Source: Limosilactobacillus caviae
Lineage (GTDB): Bacteria; Bacillota; Bacilli; Lactobacillales; Lactobacillaceae
Length of the DNA stretch: 64,000 nt
Direction of reading: 5' to 3'
Assembly (NCBI RefSeq): GCF_014635905.1
Contig: NZ_BMDS01000004.1
Location: 62,001 to 126,000 of the forward strand
The notes beneath the pieces are model-generated. The model saw only the letters and a program-made list of their open reading frames with translations. It made no database searches and had not been told where the DNA came from. Position numbers and translations under genes: made by a program. Shown here one piece after another: positions 26,353 through 34,905 of this stretch; within the stretch, counting starts at the first letter, position 1; every line of letters begins with the position of its first letter.

Positions 26353-26381
26353 TTGACTAATGTTAAAAAGTTTCGTATACT
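26353..26381 (+). promoter_or_regulatory. promoter of tRNA-Asp
   Basis: TTGACT (26353-26358), a 17-base spacer and TATACT (26376-26381): a near-consensus vegetative promoter 18 bases before the tRNA. Confidence 0.85.
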
Positions 26382-26398
26382 TTTATTTGTTGTCAAAT

Positions 26399-26473
26399 GG
26401 TCCGTTGGTCTAGTTGGTTTAGGACGCATCCCTGTCACGGATGAGATCACGAGTTCGAGTCTCGTACGGACCG
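26399..26473 (+). tRNA. tRNA-Asp (GTC)
   Basis: A 75-base cloverleaf. Acceptor GGTCCGT pairs with ACGGACC. The anticodon loop CTGTCAC gives GTC, and the T arm contains GTTCGAGTC. CCA is not encoded. It has its own promoter and a terminator 12 bases downstream. Confidence 0.95.
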
Positions 26474-26484
26474 TCATAATTAAG

Positions 26485-26517
26485 AGAGCTGTGATACATG
26501 TCATCAGCTCTTTTTTT
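26485..26517 (+). terminator. terminator after tRNA-Asp
   Basis: AGAGCTG and CAGCTCT stems with inner TGA/TCA, followed by T7. It lies between the tRNA and the pseudouridine synthase gene. Confidence 0.85.
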
Positions 26518-26550
26518 GTACATAAAAACTTAGAAGGGAAAGTACTGAAT

Positions 26551-27414
26551 ATGGAAAATACATGGGTATACCAAGGATCAGAGCCGATTAAGATAAAAAA
26601 ATATCTTCAATCACTAGGAATGGGCCATCGATTATTTAACGATTTGAAAAATGGTGAAGGCGAATTCCTTGTTGATCATCGGCAGGTTCGACCGACTACG
26701 CAAATTCTGCCACACCAACCATTAACGGTTAAAGCTCAGCCAGAACCGGCAGACGAGAGTGTTGCAGTTAGTAACGAGCAATTAAATATTGTTTATGAGG
26801 ATAATAACTGGCTAGTGGTTGATAAGCCGGCAGGAATTTCATCAATTCCCGGACCAACGATCTTAAACGGAACAGTACTCAACAGGGTAAAGGGGTATCT
26901 GCTTTCTAGCGGTTCCGCTGATTTACGTCCGCATCTGATTACCCGATTAGACCGGTTTACAGGAGGACTTTTGCTGGTAGCTAAGCATCATATTGCCTCC
27001 AGTATGATCAGTCAGCAAGTTCAACAACATAAAATGATTAAGGAATACATGGCATTAGTAGAAGGTTCGTTAACGGATAAGCATGGTGAAATAAATAAAC
27101 CAATAGCTCGCCGCGAAGGTAAAATTGCCCGGGTAATTGCAAAAGATGGTCAACGCGCTTTAACCGAATATTGGGTTGAAAAGCAGGAAGATAATTGGAC
27201 TCAAGTAAGAGTGCGGTTGCATACCGGACGGACGCATCAGATTCGTGTTCACTTTGCTTCAATTGGTCACCCGCTGATTGGCGATCATCTTTATGGCGGA
27301 GATACGAGTAAGTATGATCATCAGCTGCTTCATGCAAGTAAAATTAGTTTTATGGATCCGTTTACCCTTAAACAATTAACCTTTACATCTGCAATGCCAG
27401 CAGTGTTTAACTAA
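26551..27414 (+). CDS. RluA/RluD-family rRNA or tRNA pseudouridine synthase
   Basis: A 287-residue pseudouridine synthase. The catalytic aspartate is D134 in 'LITRLDRFTGGLLLVAK', the HRLDxxTSG motif of the RluA family. 'WLVVDKPAGISS' and 'GRTHQIRVHFASIGHPLIGD' are further signatures. The N-terminal ~60 residues resemble a degenerate S4-like segment. I start at ATG 26551: the longer open frame from 26350 runs through the tRNA-Asp gene and its terminator and is an artefact. The RNA target cannot be assigned. Confidence 0.88.
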   Translation: MENTWVYQGSEPIKIKKYLQSLGMGHRLFNDLKNGEGEFLVDHRQVRPTTQILPHQPLTVKAQPEPADESVAVSNEQLNIVYEDNNWLVVDKPAGISSIPGPTILNGTVLNRVKGYLLSSGSADLRPHLITRLDRFTGGLLLVAKHHIASSMISQQVQQHKMIKEYMALVEGSLTDKHGEINKPIARREGKIARVIAKDGQRALTEYWVEKQEDNWTQVRVRLHTGRTHQIRVHFASIGHPLIGDHLYGGDTSKYDHQLLHASKISFMDPFTLKQLTFTSAMPAVFN

Positions 27415-27430
27415 AGGGAGTGAATCATCC

Positions 27431-27495
27431 CGCAAGCACAAATAGAGCTCCAGCGTTCGGATTTGCCGAACACTGGAGCTCATTTGTGTACTGCG
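27431..27495. repeat. long near-perfect hairpin, candidate dispersed repeat and bidirectional terminator
   Basis: A stem of roughly 28 pairs. Nested arms CGCA/TGCG, CACAAAT/ATTTGTG, GAGCTCCAG/CTGGAGCTC and GTTCGG/CCGAAC surround a five-base loop. It lies between convergent genes. The core AGCGTTCGG...CGAAC recurs in the hairpin at 23614, which suggests a family of intergenic elements. Confidence 0.6.
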
Positions 27496-27553
27496 CTGTT
27501 TGTATTTTATCTAAGTAGTAGGATTTATGTTACAGTCCTTTATTTAACTTGTT

Positions 27554-28252
27554 TTAAAATCTGCTTAACGCTTTGTGATGAATTTGTTGCTGACGAACTA
27601 GTTGAACTACTCTCGTTTGCGGATTCTTAGCCATTGCTGCTTGAACTTTTGCAGTAACAAATGCCCGTCCCTGTTCTGCTGCCTGTGCTTGTAAATGCTT
27701 CCCAGCGGCTGATTTTGTAATCTTTGAAAGCTTGTTGGCCTGACTAGTTGTTAATTTAATATATGTTTGTGGATATTCTAATACATTTGTACGCTTAACT
27801 AATGTATTATCCATCCCAGACCATGCATAGAGGACTTTATAAAAATTGTTTTTATACTGCCAACGAGTCTCAGTTGTGACTAACTGTGGCGTATCATTTT
27901 TTGTCCATTTGATGCGGCTGGTAGTATACTCGTTTGCTTGAGTATGGTGGGGCGTTTTTTGTTTTGGCTTTGTGTTATAGATATAGACATTATCTTGACC
28001 GCTTTTCCCTACTGGTTGATAGAGGGCAAGGGGCATCGTTGAATTAGAAGCGGAGTAAATACGCGTAGTTGTGGTAGTTGTTACTTGATGCATCCCAAAA
28101 TGGTGACTGTAGTTTAACGTCATTAACGTTGTGGAGGCAATAAAAATAATTCCCGTAATGGTTGCTAAGATGTTTCGTAAATTTTTTTGCTGGATAAACA
28201 TCATACATACAAAGAATGCGATTGCGCCCAGAAAAGTTAAAATAATGACCAT
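27554..28252 (-). CDS. DUF4811-type membrane-anchored protein
   Basis: A 232-residue protein with two hydrophobic helices at the N-terminus (about residues 1-20 and 27-48), followed by an extracytoplasmic-looking domain rich in Thr, Lys and Gln. The pattern matches the DUF4811 family, known from lactobacilli next to drug-efflux permeases. Function unknown. Its start overlaps the upstream permease stop by one base, so the two are translationally coupled and probably act together. Confidence 0.72.
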   Translation of the reverse strand: MVIILTFLGAIAFFVCMMFIQQKNLRNILATITGIIFIASTTLMTLNYSHHFGMHQVTTTTTTRIYSASNSTMPLALYQPVGKSGQDNVYIYNTKPKQKTPHHTQANEYTTSRIKWTKNDTPQLVTTETRWQYKNNFYKVLYAWSGMDNTLVKRTNVLEYPQTYIKLTTSQANKLSKITKSAAGKHLQAQAAEQGRAFVTAKVQAAMAKNPQTRVVQLVRQQQIHHKALSRF

Positions 28253-29745
28253 TACTTTTCCCCTCCTTTATTAGCAGATTTATCAATTTTTAGATGAATT
28301 CCGTTACCACTAGTAACAAAGAGGGCAAGGACGAGACCAATTAGTGAAAAGGCGATTGCAAACCAGAAGGCAGCGTGATATCCCATCAAGGTTGCATCGA
28401 ACATCTTAGCCTTGTATTGTAATGGCGCTTGAACAAGCAACGAATGAGCCGGTTTATTACTATTTGTAACATTCGTAAGCACGGAAATCATGATTGCAGT
28501 TCCGACTGAAGTAGCAACTTGGCGAACCGTATTGTTAACTGCTGTCCCGTGAGAAATCAAATTATAAGGAAGAGAATTCATTCCGGCAGTTGTAACAGGC
28601 ATCATTACCATTGAAATACCAAACATTCGGACCGCGTATAGGAAGACAATATAAATGGTTGGAGTATCACGAGTAATGAAGGCAAATGGAATTGTACCAA
28701 CACTTAAAATGAACATCCCCGTAAAGACAAGTCGTTTAGCTCCATAACGGTCAAATAAATTCCCTGTAATTGGGCTCATGAATCCCATGAATAATGCCCC
28801 AAACAGTAATGTAAGGCCAGAATGGAAAGCTGACATTCCATGAATAATTTGAAGATAAAGAGGAATAACAAATTCGACCCCAACCATCGCCATCATAACA
28901 ATTGAACTTAAGATAGTTGCGAGTGAGAATTCTTTACTCTCAAAGACTTTGAATTCAAGAAATGGTTCGTCTAGTTTATTTTGGCGAATAATTAAGAAGG
29001 CAACTAAGACTGCTCCAACAATGATTGTTGAGAAGACGATAGGGTTTGTCCATCCTTTATCACCAACGCTGGAGAAACCATAAAGCATACTTCCAAATCC
29101 TAGTGTCGAAATGATAACTGAAATCCAATCAAGACTTGGCTTAGCATTTGGAATAACATTTTTAACGGCAAAAATACCTGCGATAATTACTAGGGCGGCA
29201 ATTGGAACGATCATTCCAAAGAGCCAACGCCAGCTAAAATTGTCAATAACCCAACCAGAGAGGGCGGGACCGATGGCAGGAGCTAAACCGATAACAAGAC
29301 CATTAATCCCCATGGCTGCTCCCCGTTTTTCAGGTGGATATACCGTTAACATGATATTTTGCATCAGCGGCATGTTAATTCCAACACCGACTGCTTGAAC
29401 AAGCCGTCCCATTAATAGGACCGCAAATGATGGAGCAATCCATGCCATAATGGTTCCAACTTCAAAAATCGACATTGCAATGATAAAAAGACTCTTGGTA
29501 TTAAAACGACTAGTAAGGTAAGCACTGACGGGGATCATAATTCCGTTAACTAATAAAAAACCGGTAGTTAACCATTGAACGGTAGCAGTACTTATATTAA
29601 ATGCATTCATTAATGCCGGAAAGGCGGTTGATAGAATGGTCTGGTTTAAGATTGTACAAAAGGCCCCGATTAATAATACAAAGATCATTAAGGAACGATT
29701 GTAACTCTTGCCATTAATATCAACGGGTTGTTGCTCTTGATTCAC
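28252..29745 (-). CDS. MFS multidrug efflux permease, DHA2 family (LmrB-like)
   Basis: A 497-residue 14-segment major facilitator. 'ILNQTILSTAFPALM' near residue 35 is motif D1 of DHA2 transporters, and 'GLAPAIGPALSGWVIDNFSWRWLF' around 160-180 contains motif C. It probably exports drugs or lipophilic cations. It heads a two-gene operon with the DUF4811 protein. It is divergent from a MerR-type regulator, with a perfect palindrome overlapping a TTGACA on this strand (TATATT or TATTAT 16-17 bases further on). Confidence 0.9.
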   Translation of the reverse strand: MNQEQQPVDINGKSYNRSLMIFVLLIGAFCTILNQTILSTAFPALMNAFNISTATVQWLTTGFLLVNGIMIPVSAYLTSRFNTKSLFIIAMSIFEVGTIMAWIAPSFAVLLMGRLVQAVGVGINMPLMQNIMLTVYPPEKRGAAMGINGLVIGLAPAIGPALSGWVIDNFSWRWLFGMIVPIAALVIIAGIFAVKNVIPNAKPSLDWISVIISTLGFGSMLYGFSSVGDKGWTNPIVFSTIIVGAVLVAFLIIRQNKLDEPFLEFKVFESKEFSLATILSSIVMMAMVGVEFVIPLYLQIIHGMSAFHSGLTLLFGALFMGFMSPITGNLFDRYGAKRLVFTGMFILSVGTIPFAFITRDTPTIYIVFLYAVRMFGISMVMMPVTTAGMNSLPYNLISHGTAVNNTVRQVATSVGTAIMISVLTNVTNSNKPAHSLLVQAPLQYKAKMFDATLMGYHAAFWFAIAFSLIGLVLALFVTSGNGIHLKIDKSANKGGEK

Positions 29746-29801
29746 GAATAGAATCCCCCTTTATATTTTTATGCAATGTGAAGAATATAATACTATTTAA
29801 T

Positions 29802-29828
29802 ATCTTTGTCAAATAATTTGACAAAGAT
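29802..29828. promoter_or_regulatory. perfect palindromic operator between efflux operon and merR
   Basis: Arms ATCTTTGTCAAAT (29802-29814) and ATTTGACAAAGAT (29816-29828) are exact reverse complements around one A. Each arm contains TTGACA on one strand. On the minus strand it is the -35 of the efflux operon; on the plus strand it lies 16 bases from GATAAT (29840-29845) before merR. One bound dimer could therefore block both promoters. Confidence 0.7.
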
Positions 29829-29879
29829 AACGGATTTTTGATAATTTAACAGTAGAATATAAAGTTGAAGGAGAGAAAT

Positions 29880-30332
29880 ATGGATCCGCTTTCTGAACAA
29901 ATTAGGAAAATGATTGTTAGCAAACAGCTTAAAATAAGTATGAGTGAAGTGTCTCGAGTAACGGGAGTATCTACAAGTCAATTAAGATATTGGGAAAGAA
30001 AGGGTTATATAAGTTCAGACCAAGATGAGCAAAATAAGAATCATTACTTTAGTTTTCCAACAATTTTTCAAGTATTTACAATTAAGGTATTTCTAGATCA
30101 AGGCTTTACTTTAACAACGGCAGTAAAAAAAGAGCAGGAACGGTGTGAGCTTCATAAAATTTTTACGCGTTTTATTACTGATTGCATTATGGAAATAAAA
30201 CAGACTGGGGAAAAACAGGGCGAGGTAAAACTAGGGCCCTTAGCTGAAGACCCGACTAAAGAAGTTTATGCGGTAATTACTGACGATAAAACCAGTCTTC
30301 ATGTCCGGGACCGCAATAAGGCGGATAATTAA
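29880..30332 (+). CDS. MerR family transcriptional regulator of the divergent efflux operon
   Basis: A 150-residue regulator. Residues ~18-80 are the winged helix-turn-helix of the MerR family ('SEVSRVTGVSTSQLRYWERK', then 'GYISSDQDEQNKNHYFS'). The C-terminal part is short and basic, with no clear ligand domain or metal cysteines (one Cys near the dimer helix, one near residue 105). ATG 29880 has GGAGAG upstream; the in-frame TTG at 29865 overlaps the ribosome binding site region. It is divergent from the efflux operon over a 27-base palindrome, so it is the obvious regulator. Confidence 0.85.
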   Translation: MDPLSEQIRKMIVSKQLKISMSEVSRVTGVSTSQLRYWERKGYISSDQDEQNKNHYFSFPTIFQVFTIKVFLDQGFTLTTAVKKEQERCELHKIFTRFITDCIMEIKQTGEKQGEVKLGPLAEDPTKEVYAVITDDKTSLHVRDRNKADN

Positions 30333-30399
30333 CGCAAAAGAAACTTTGTGGTATGGTAAAGATGACAAGGTAAAGGAAAATTAGAAAGGGAGACCATAA

Positions 30400-30747
30400 G
30401 TGACTACATCGGGTTTAAGTTACAGTGAGTTAAGCGAGGACGCTAAGCAAAATGCCCTTAATTCATTTATTGATTTTTATGTTAGTCAATATAGTAAAGG
30501 AAGTTTGGAAATTCTAGGATCGCGTGTTTCAAATGAACTGATTGCAACGATTAACCAAGTGTTACGCGATAATCAGTTTATGGATCACCATGAGCTGACT
30601 GAAGTAAGTACCCGGCTTAGTAAGCCCGCATATCAAGAAATTTTAGCGGACTTGACGGATGTTAAATATCGAGAAGATGGAGAACCGGTTGTTGATTGGA
30701 TGACAGCATGGTCAGAAAAAGAAGAACAATTACCTGAAGAAGACTAA
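30400..30747 (+). CDS. small acidic protein of unknown function
   Basis: A 115-residue soluble acidic protein that I do not recognise. It begins 'TTSGLSYSELSEDAKQ', is predicted to be largely helical and ends in an acidic tail ('EEQLPEED'). There is no Cys, signal peptide or membrane segment. Start GTG 30400 with AAAGGGAG upstream and normal codon use support it as a real gene. It lies between merR and RNase J and ends at its own terminator. Confidence 0.75.
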   Translation: MTTSGLSYSELSEDAKQNALNSFIDFYVSQYSKGSLEILGSRVSNELIATINQVLRDNQFMDHHELTEVSTRLSKPAYQEILADLTDVKYREDGEPVVDWMTAWSEKEEQLPEED

Positions 30748-30762
30748 ATTAGAGATTAACTT

Positions 30763-30810
30763 AAGGGAATGAATAATGGCTTGCTAAGAAGGTTATTTTT
30801 CATTCCTTTA
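30763..30810 (+). terminator. terminator after the small acidic protein gene
   Basis: AAGGGAATGAA and TTCATTCCTTT pair (inner AATAA/TTATT), followed by TTTA. The stem is long and the T run short. Confidence 0.7.
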
Positions 30811-30999
30811 TTACTACCTTCAAATTTGTAGATGTGGTAAAATAACATTAGTTTTACGTACGGATTAAAATAATAAAGTTAAGTGCCAAGAAATAAAATT
30901 AGAATAAAGTAACCGACCTTGCCCAAACAAAGCGGTTCTTTTGGCTTACTTAAATTTCCGTTAATTAACGTTATAAAAATCTATAAAAGGAAAGGTATT

Positions 31000-32856
31000 A
31001 TGGCAAAGTTAAAGATAAAAAATAATGAAGTTGCCTTTTACGCCATGGGTGGTCTTGGCGAAATTGGTAAAAATATGTATTGTGTACAATTTCAAGATGA
31101 AATTATCGTAATTGATTGTGGTGTTTTATTCCCGGAAGATGAATTACTGGGGGTTGACTATGTAATTCAAAACTATGACTACCTTATTGAAAATAAAGAT
31201 AAGATTAAGGGGATCTTTATCACCCACGGTCATGAAGATCACATTGGCGGTCTTCCATTTTTCCTGCAAAAGGTTAATGCACCAATTTATGCAGGTCCCT
31301 TTGCGATGTCTTTGATTAAGGGAAAACTGGAAGAAAAACATCTATTACGAAACGCAGAGTTGCATGAAATCAATGAATTTGATGAGGTTCATTTTAAGAA
31401 ATTATGGGTTAGTTTCTTCCGGACAACCCACTCAATTCCTGATACATTAGGGATTGCAGTTCATACTCCGCAAGGGACAATTGTTCAAACCGGGGACTTT
31501 AAGTTTGATTTGACACCGGTTGGGAATTTGCCTGGTCCAAATCTTCAACAAATGGCTAAACTAGGCGATGATGGTGTTTTACTACTGACTTCAGATAGTA
31601 CAAACGCAGAACGACCGGAATTTACTAAGTCTGAACGATGGGTTGATATTCACATTCGGCGTATTTTTGAACGGATCAAGGGACGGATTATTTTCGCATC
31701 CTTTGCTTCTAACGTCTATCGTTTACGTGAAGCTTCTGATGCAGCCATTGCTCAAGGGCGTAAGATTGCTGTTTTTGGCCGTAGTATGGAGAATGCGATT
31801 ACGGCCGGTCAAGAACTCGGTTACCTGAATATCCCTAAAGACTCATTGATTGACCAAAACGAAATTAATAACTATCCACCAGAAAAAGTATTGATCATGT
31901 GTACTGGATCGCAGGGTGAACCAATGGCGGCGCTTAGTCGGATTGCTAACGGAACTCACCGCCAGATTACCATTCAGCCTGAGGATACCGTTGTTTTCTC
32001 AAGTAACCCAATTCCGGGTAACACGACTAGCGTTAATGCCTTGATCAATAAGCTTGAAGAAGACGGTGCTAATGTTATTCACGGTTATGTTAATAATATC
32101 CATACATCCGGGCACGGTGGTCAAGTCGATGAAGAGTTTATGCTCCGCTTGATGAAGCCGAAATTCTTTGCGCCGGTTCACGGTGAATACCGGATGCAAA
32201 AGATTCACACTAAGTTAGCTGAAATGACTGGTGTGCCTAAGCAAAATAGCTTTGTCCTATCTAATGGGGATGTTTTAGCCTTAACAAAGGACTCTTGTCG
32301 TGTTGCCGATCACATTGATAGTGTCAGCGATGTGTATATTGATGGTCGTGATGCCGGTGATACTGTTGGGAACCCTGAGATTCGTGAACGACGCCTACTA
32401 TCTGAAGAAGGGGTTGTAACCGCGATTGCAGTTGTTGATCTAAAGGACTATCAAATTGTTGCCGGTCCAGATATTGTTTCGCGTGGTTTTGTTTATATGC
32501 ATGAATCACAAGAATTGATTAAGGCTGCTAACCATGAAGTGTTCTGGGCAATTCTTAATACCTTTAAGAATCATAAACATATTGACCAACGGGTACTTAA
32601 CCGGACAATTATTAGCAGGCTACAAAAACTGCTCTATGATCGAACAGGTCGTCGTCCGGTAATTATTCCGATGGTAACGATTTTGAATGGTAATAATCGT
32701 TCAGAGAACCAGCATTATCGTCGTCCAAATAATAAAAATAACCAATCACATAAGGGTGAGCGGTCAAGTAACCATAACCACCGTAATTCGCAGCATCATT
32801 CTAAAAAGAAGAATGTTAAAGAAAAACAAGCGGTTGCGACCGGAAATACTAAATAA
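31000..32856 (+). CDS. rnj: ribonuclease J with extended C-terminal tail
   Basis: A 618-residue metallo-beta-lactamase/beta-CASP ribonuclease for RNA processing and decay, with 5' exonuclease and endonuclease activity. The metal site is intact: H76, H78, D80, H81 in 'THGHEDHIGG', then 'FFRTTHSIPD', 'HTSGHGGQ' and 'FFAPVHGEYRM'. That favours an active J1-type enzyme. The last ~55 residues form a low-complexity tail rich in Asn, His, Arg and Lys, beyond the ~555-residue core. I start at ATG 31000, preceded by AAAGGAAAGG; an upstream in-frame start at 30919 has no site. The RpoY gene that often precedes rnjA is absent, so the paralogue number is uncertain. Confidence 0.92.
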   Translation: MAKLKIKNNEVAFYAMGGLGEIGKNMYCVQFQDEIIVIDCGVLFPEDELLGVDYVIQNYDYLIENKDKIKGIFITHGHEDHIGGLPFFLQKVNAPIYAGPFAMSLIKGKLEEKHLLRNAELHEINEFDEVHFKKLWVSFFRTTHSIPDTLGIAVHTPQGTIVQTGDFKFDLTPVGNLPGPNLQQMAKLGDDGVLLLTSDSTNAERPEFTKSERWVDIHIRRIFERIKGRIIFASFASNVYRLREASDAAIAQGRKIAVFGRSMENAITAGQELGYLNIPKDSLIDQNEINNYPPEKVLIMCTGSQGEPMAALSRIANGTHRQITIQPEDTVVFSSNPIPGNTTSVNALINKLEEDGANVIHGYVNNIHTSGHGGQVDEEFMLRLMKPKFFAPVHGEYRMQKIHTKLAEMTGVPKQNSFVLSNGDVLALTKDSCRVADHIDSVSDVYIDGRDAGDTVGNPEIRERRLLSEEGVVTAIAVVDLKDYQIVAGPDIVSRGFVYMHESQELIKAANHEVFWAILNTFKNHKHIDQRVLNRTIISRLQKLLYDRTGRRPVIIPMVTILNGNNRSENQHYRRPNNKNNQSHKGERSSNHNHRNSQHHSKKKNVKEKQAVATGNTK

Positions 32857-32864
32857 GCAATACA

Positions 32865-32902
32865 AAAAGAACTTGCAGATTTTTTGCCTGTAAGTTCTTT
32901 TC
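32865..32902 (+). terminator. terminator after RNase J
   Basis: AAAGAACTTGCAG and CTGTAAGTTCTTT form a 12-pair stem, followed by TTCT. A few T residues also sit in the loop. Confidence 0.8.
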
Positions 32903-33006
32903 TGGTTTAAACTAAAAAAAGAGGATTTGTCCTTAAAACTAAGGAGATTGTTTGGTATGATCATATTTAGCAATTATTTTATATTTCCCAGAGAGGGTGA
33001 GGTTAA

Positions 33007-34194
33007 ATGACCGGAAACGATTATTTAAGGATCTGGTATCGGGTTCAAATTGGGGCAACCCTGGTCATTTTGGCAATGATGATGATTCGTAATTACGAGT
33101 TTAATCGTCAAACAGTTGCATTAGCATTGCTGATTATGGTTGCAATTTTAGCGATTGGTCTAACTTTTGAATTGCTTCCTAATTTGCCGTTGCTAGTAAA
33201 AAAGTTAAACGCGTGGCTGCAGGTAATAACTCAGCCGATAATTCTAGTTTTTGCATGGGACGTTATGGTTCGTGAAATTATCGTGCTACTGCATTTGCCA
33301 TCACGGGGTGTAGTTACAATGATGATTTTTTACTATTTCATTATGTTCGCGCCCTTTGCTAGCGTGGTTGGGGGACTGATGAATTGGAGTATTGAGCGGC
33401 TAATATTTATTGCCTGGTTGGCACAAGTTGTTTTTACCCCCTTGATTGCTTTACCAACGGACCTAGTTGATAACCACTTTCTATTATTGACGCTATCTAC
33501 TGGTGCAGTGGGTGCTGTTGCGTTCTTTATTCTTACTACTACAGTAATGAGAACATGGCATTTATCCTGGCCGGGATTAAAGCCGCATTGGAGCGGTGAT
33601 TTTAATTGGTGGATTTTTGCCGGGCTAATTTTAGTAGATATTATTTTTATGGCATTAAACACTGGTGAAATGCCTAACCTGCACCATGCTAATTGGGACT
33701 TTACCTTATCTGCATTTGAAGCGGCAGTAATGGAGGAGAGCTTATTCCGTTTTGCAATTCTTGGCATTCTATTTTATGCTTGGCGCAACCTAAGACAACG
33801 CCTTCCACTAGCTTTAGCAACCAGTTCAATTTTGTTTGGAATTGTTCATCTTACTAATTATGGTCCGCAAGAATGGTCCATGACTATTCTACAAGCTGTT
33901 AGTGCAGCGGGAATCGGGCTTTTCTTTGCGACTGTTTATGTTTATACTGGTCAGCTATGGTTAGCGATGATAATGCACTTTTTGTTAGATTGGACGGCAT
34001 TTGTCGCTTCTGATTCGACACTGATGACAGGTAAAGTTACAATTCAGGATTGGATTGGAACAGGGATTGAATTAGCCGTATTTATCGGAATTACAGTTTG
34101 GATGATGTACGGACAGCGCCGGCAGGTAATGGAACGGCATGTAGATCGGCTGACTGGCGAACACCAGCGTTTCGGTTTTATGATTCAATATTAA
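33007..34194 (+). CDS. CPBP family intramembrane metalloprotease
   Basis: A 395-residue membrane protein with about ten hydrophobic segments. The CPBP (CAAX protease and bacteriocin-processing) motifs are present: Glu243-Glu244-x3-Arg248 in 'MEESLFRFAI', 'FGIVHLTNY' with His281, and 'MHFLLDW' with His324 and Asp328. Relatives cleave membrane proteins or confer bacteriocin self-protection; none of the usual bacteriocin genes lies nearby, so the role is open. GAGGGTGAGG precedes the ATG. It is monocistronic and ends at a bidirectional terminator. Confidence 0.85.
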   Translation: MTGNDYLRIWYRVQIGATLVILAMMMIRNYEFNRQTVALALLIMVAILAIGLTFELLPNLPLLVKKLNAWLQVITQPIILVFAWDVMVREIIVLLHLPSRGVVTMMIFYYFIMFAPFASVVGGLMNWSIERLIFIAWLAQVVFTPLIALPTDLVDNHFLLLTLSTGAVGAVAFFILTTTVMRTWHLSWPGLKPHWSGDFNWWIFAGLILVDIIFMALNTGEMPNLHHANWDFTLSAFEAAVMEESLFRFAILGILFYAWRNLRQRLPLALATSSILFGIVHLTNYGPQEWSMTILQAVSAAGIGLFFATVYVYTGQLWLAMIMHFLLDWTAFVASDSTLMTGKVTIQDWIGTGIELAVFIGITVWMMYGQRRQVMERHVDRLTGEHQRFGFMIQY

Positions 34195-34201
34195 AAAATA
34201 A

Positions 34202-34238
34202 AAGATGTGACTGGAAAATTTCGCGGTCACATCTTTTT
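34202..34238. terminator. bidirectional terminator between protease and glnP-type permease genes
   Basis: AAGATGTGAC and GTCACATCTT, with A and T tracts on either side, lie between convergent genes. Confidence 0.9.
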
Positions 34239-34239
34239 A

Positions 34240-34893
34240 TTATGCAATATGTTTATGTAAGTATCGTGCAAATAATGAGAGGGAGTAACAAACAATAAAG
34301 TATAGGACGGCCAACGCAACAAACATTGGAATAATGTAGTTAGTATTTTGACCATAAATAATTTGTGCGTGATACATCAACTCGGGCAAAACAATAATTG
34401 TCGCCAAAGAAGTATCCTTGACTAACGAAATAAACTGACTAACTAAGGCCGGCATCATATTTTTAATTGCTTGCGGCAAAATAATAATTCGTAATGCTTG
34501 CCACTTAGTAAGACCATTTGCTAAGGCTCCTTCTGTCTGACCATAGTCGATTGAATTTATCCCCGAACGAACAATTTCTGCTACCATTGCAGATTCAAAG
34601 ATTGACAGGGCCATGATAGCTGCAGGGATAATTTCTGGTTTTATTCCAATATTTGGTAAGCCAAAGTAGGTGAAGAAAATAATTAACAGGAGTGGCAGGT
34701 TACGGAGAATGTCGATAATGAACCCCACAATCGCTGAAAGATATTTGATTTTGGCATAACGGATAATTCCGAGAAACGTTCCAAGAATAAAACTGATCAC
34801 AATGGAAATAAGGGAAACTTCGATTGTAATCCATAGCCCTTCAAGGAGGAAACGGATATTAATCCATGAATAAGCATCAATAAAGTTTTGCAT
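34240..34893 (-). CDS. glnP: polar amino acid ABC transporter permease
   Basis: A 217-residue inner-membrane permease with about five segments and the binding-protein-dependent loop 'EGALANGLTKWQALRIIILPQA', which contacts the ATPase. It probably pairs with the other permease as a heterodimer. It is the last gene of a four-gene minus-strand operon whose order (ATPase, binding protein, permease, permease) equals B. subtilis glnQHMP. Glutamine, glutamate or aspartate is the likely substrate; the choice is not readable. Confidence 0.85.
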   Translation of the reverse strand: MQNFIDAYSWINIRFLLEGLWITIEVSLISIVISFILGTFLGIIRYAKIKYLSAIVGFIIDILRNLPLLLIIFFTYFGLPNIGIKPEIIPAAIMALSIFESAMVAEIVRSGINSIDYGQTEGALANGLTKWQALRIIILPQAIKNMMPALVSQFISLVKDTSLATIIVLPELMYHAQIIYGQNTNYIIPMFVALAVLYFIVCYSLSLFARYLHKHIA

Positions 34894-34905
34894 TTTTCAT
34901 CCCTC

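Noticed and set aside
26350-26550. N-terminal extension of the pseudouridine synthase frame
   Set aside because: It runs through the tRNA-Asp gene and its terminator. A normal start exists at 26551.
33333-33767. 144-codon minus-strand frame inside the CPBP protease gene
   Set aside because: Antisense shadow of a gene with all its catalytic motifs intact.
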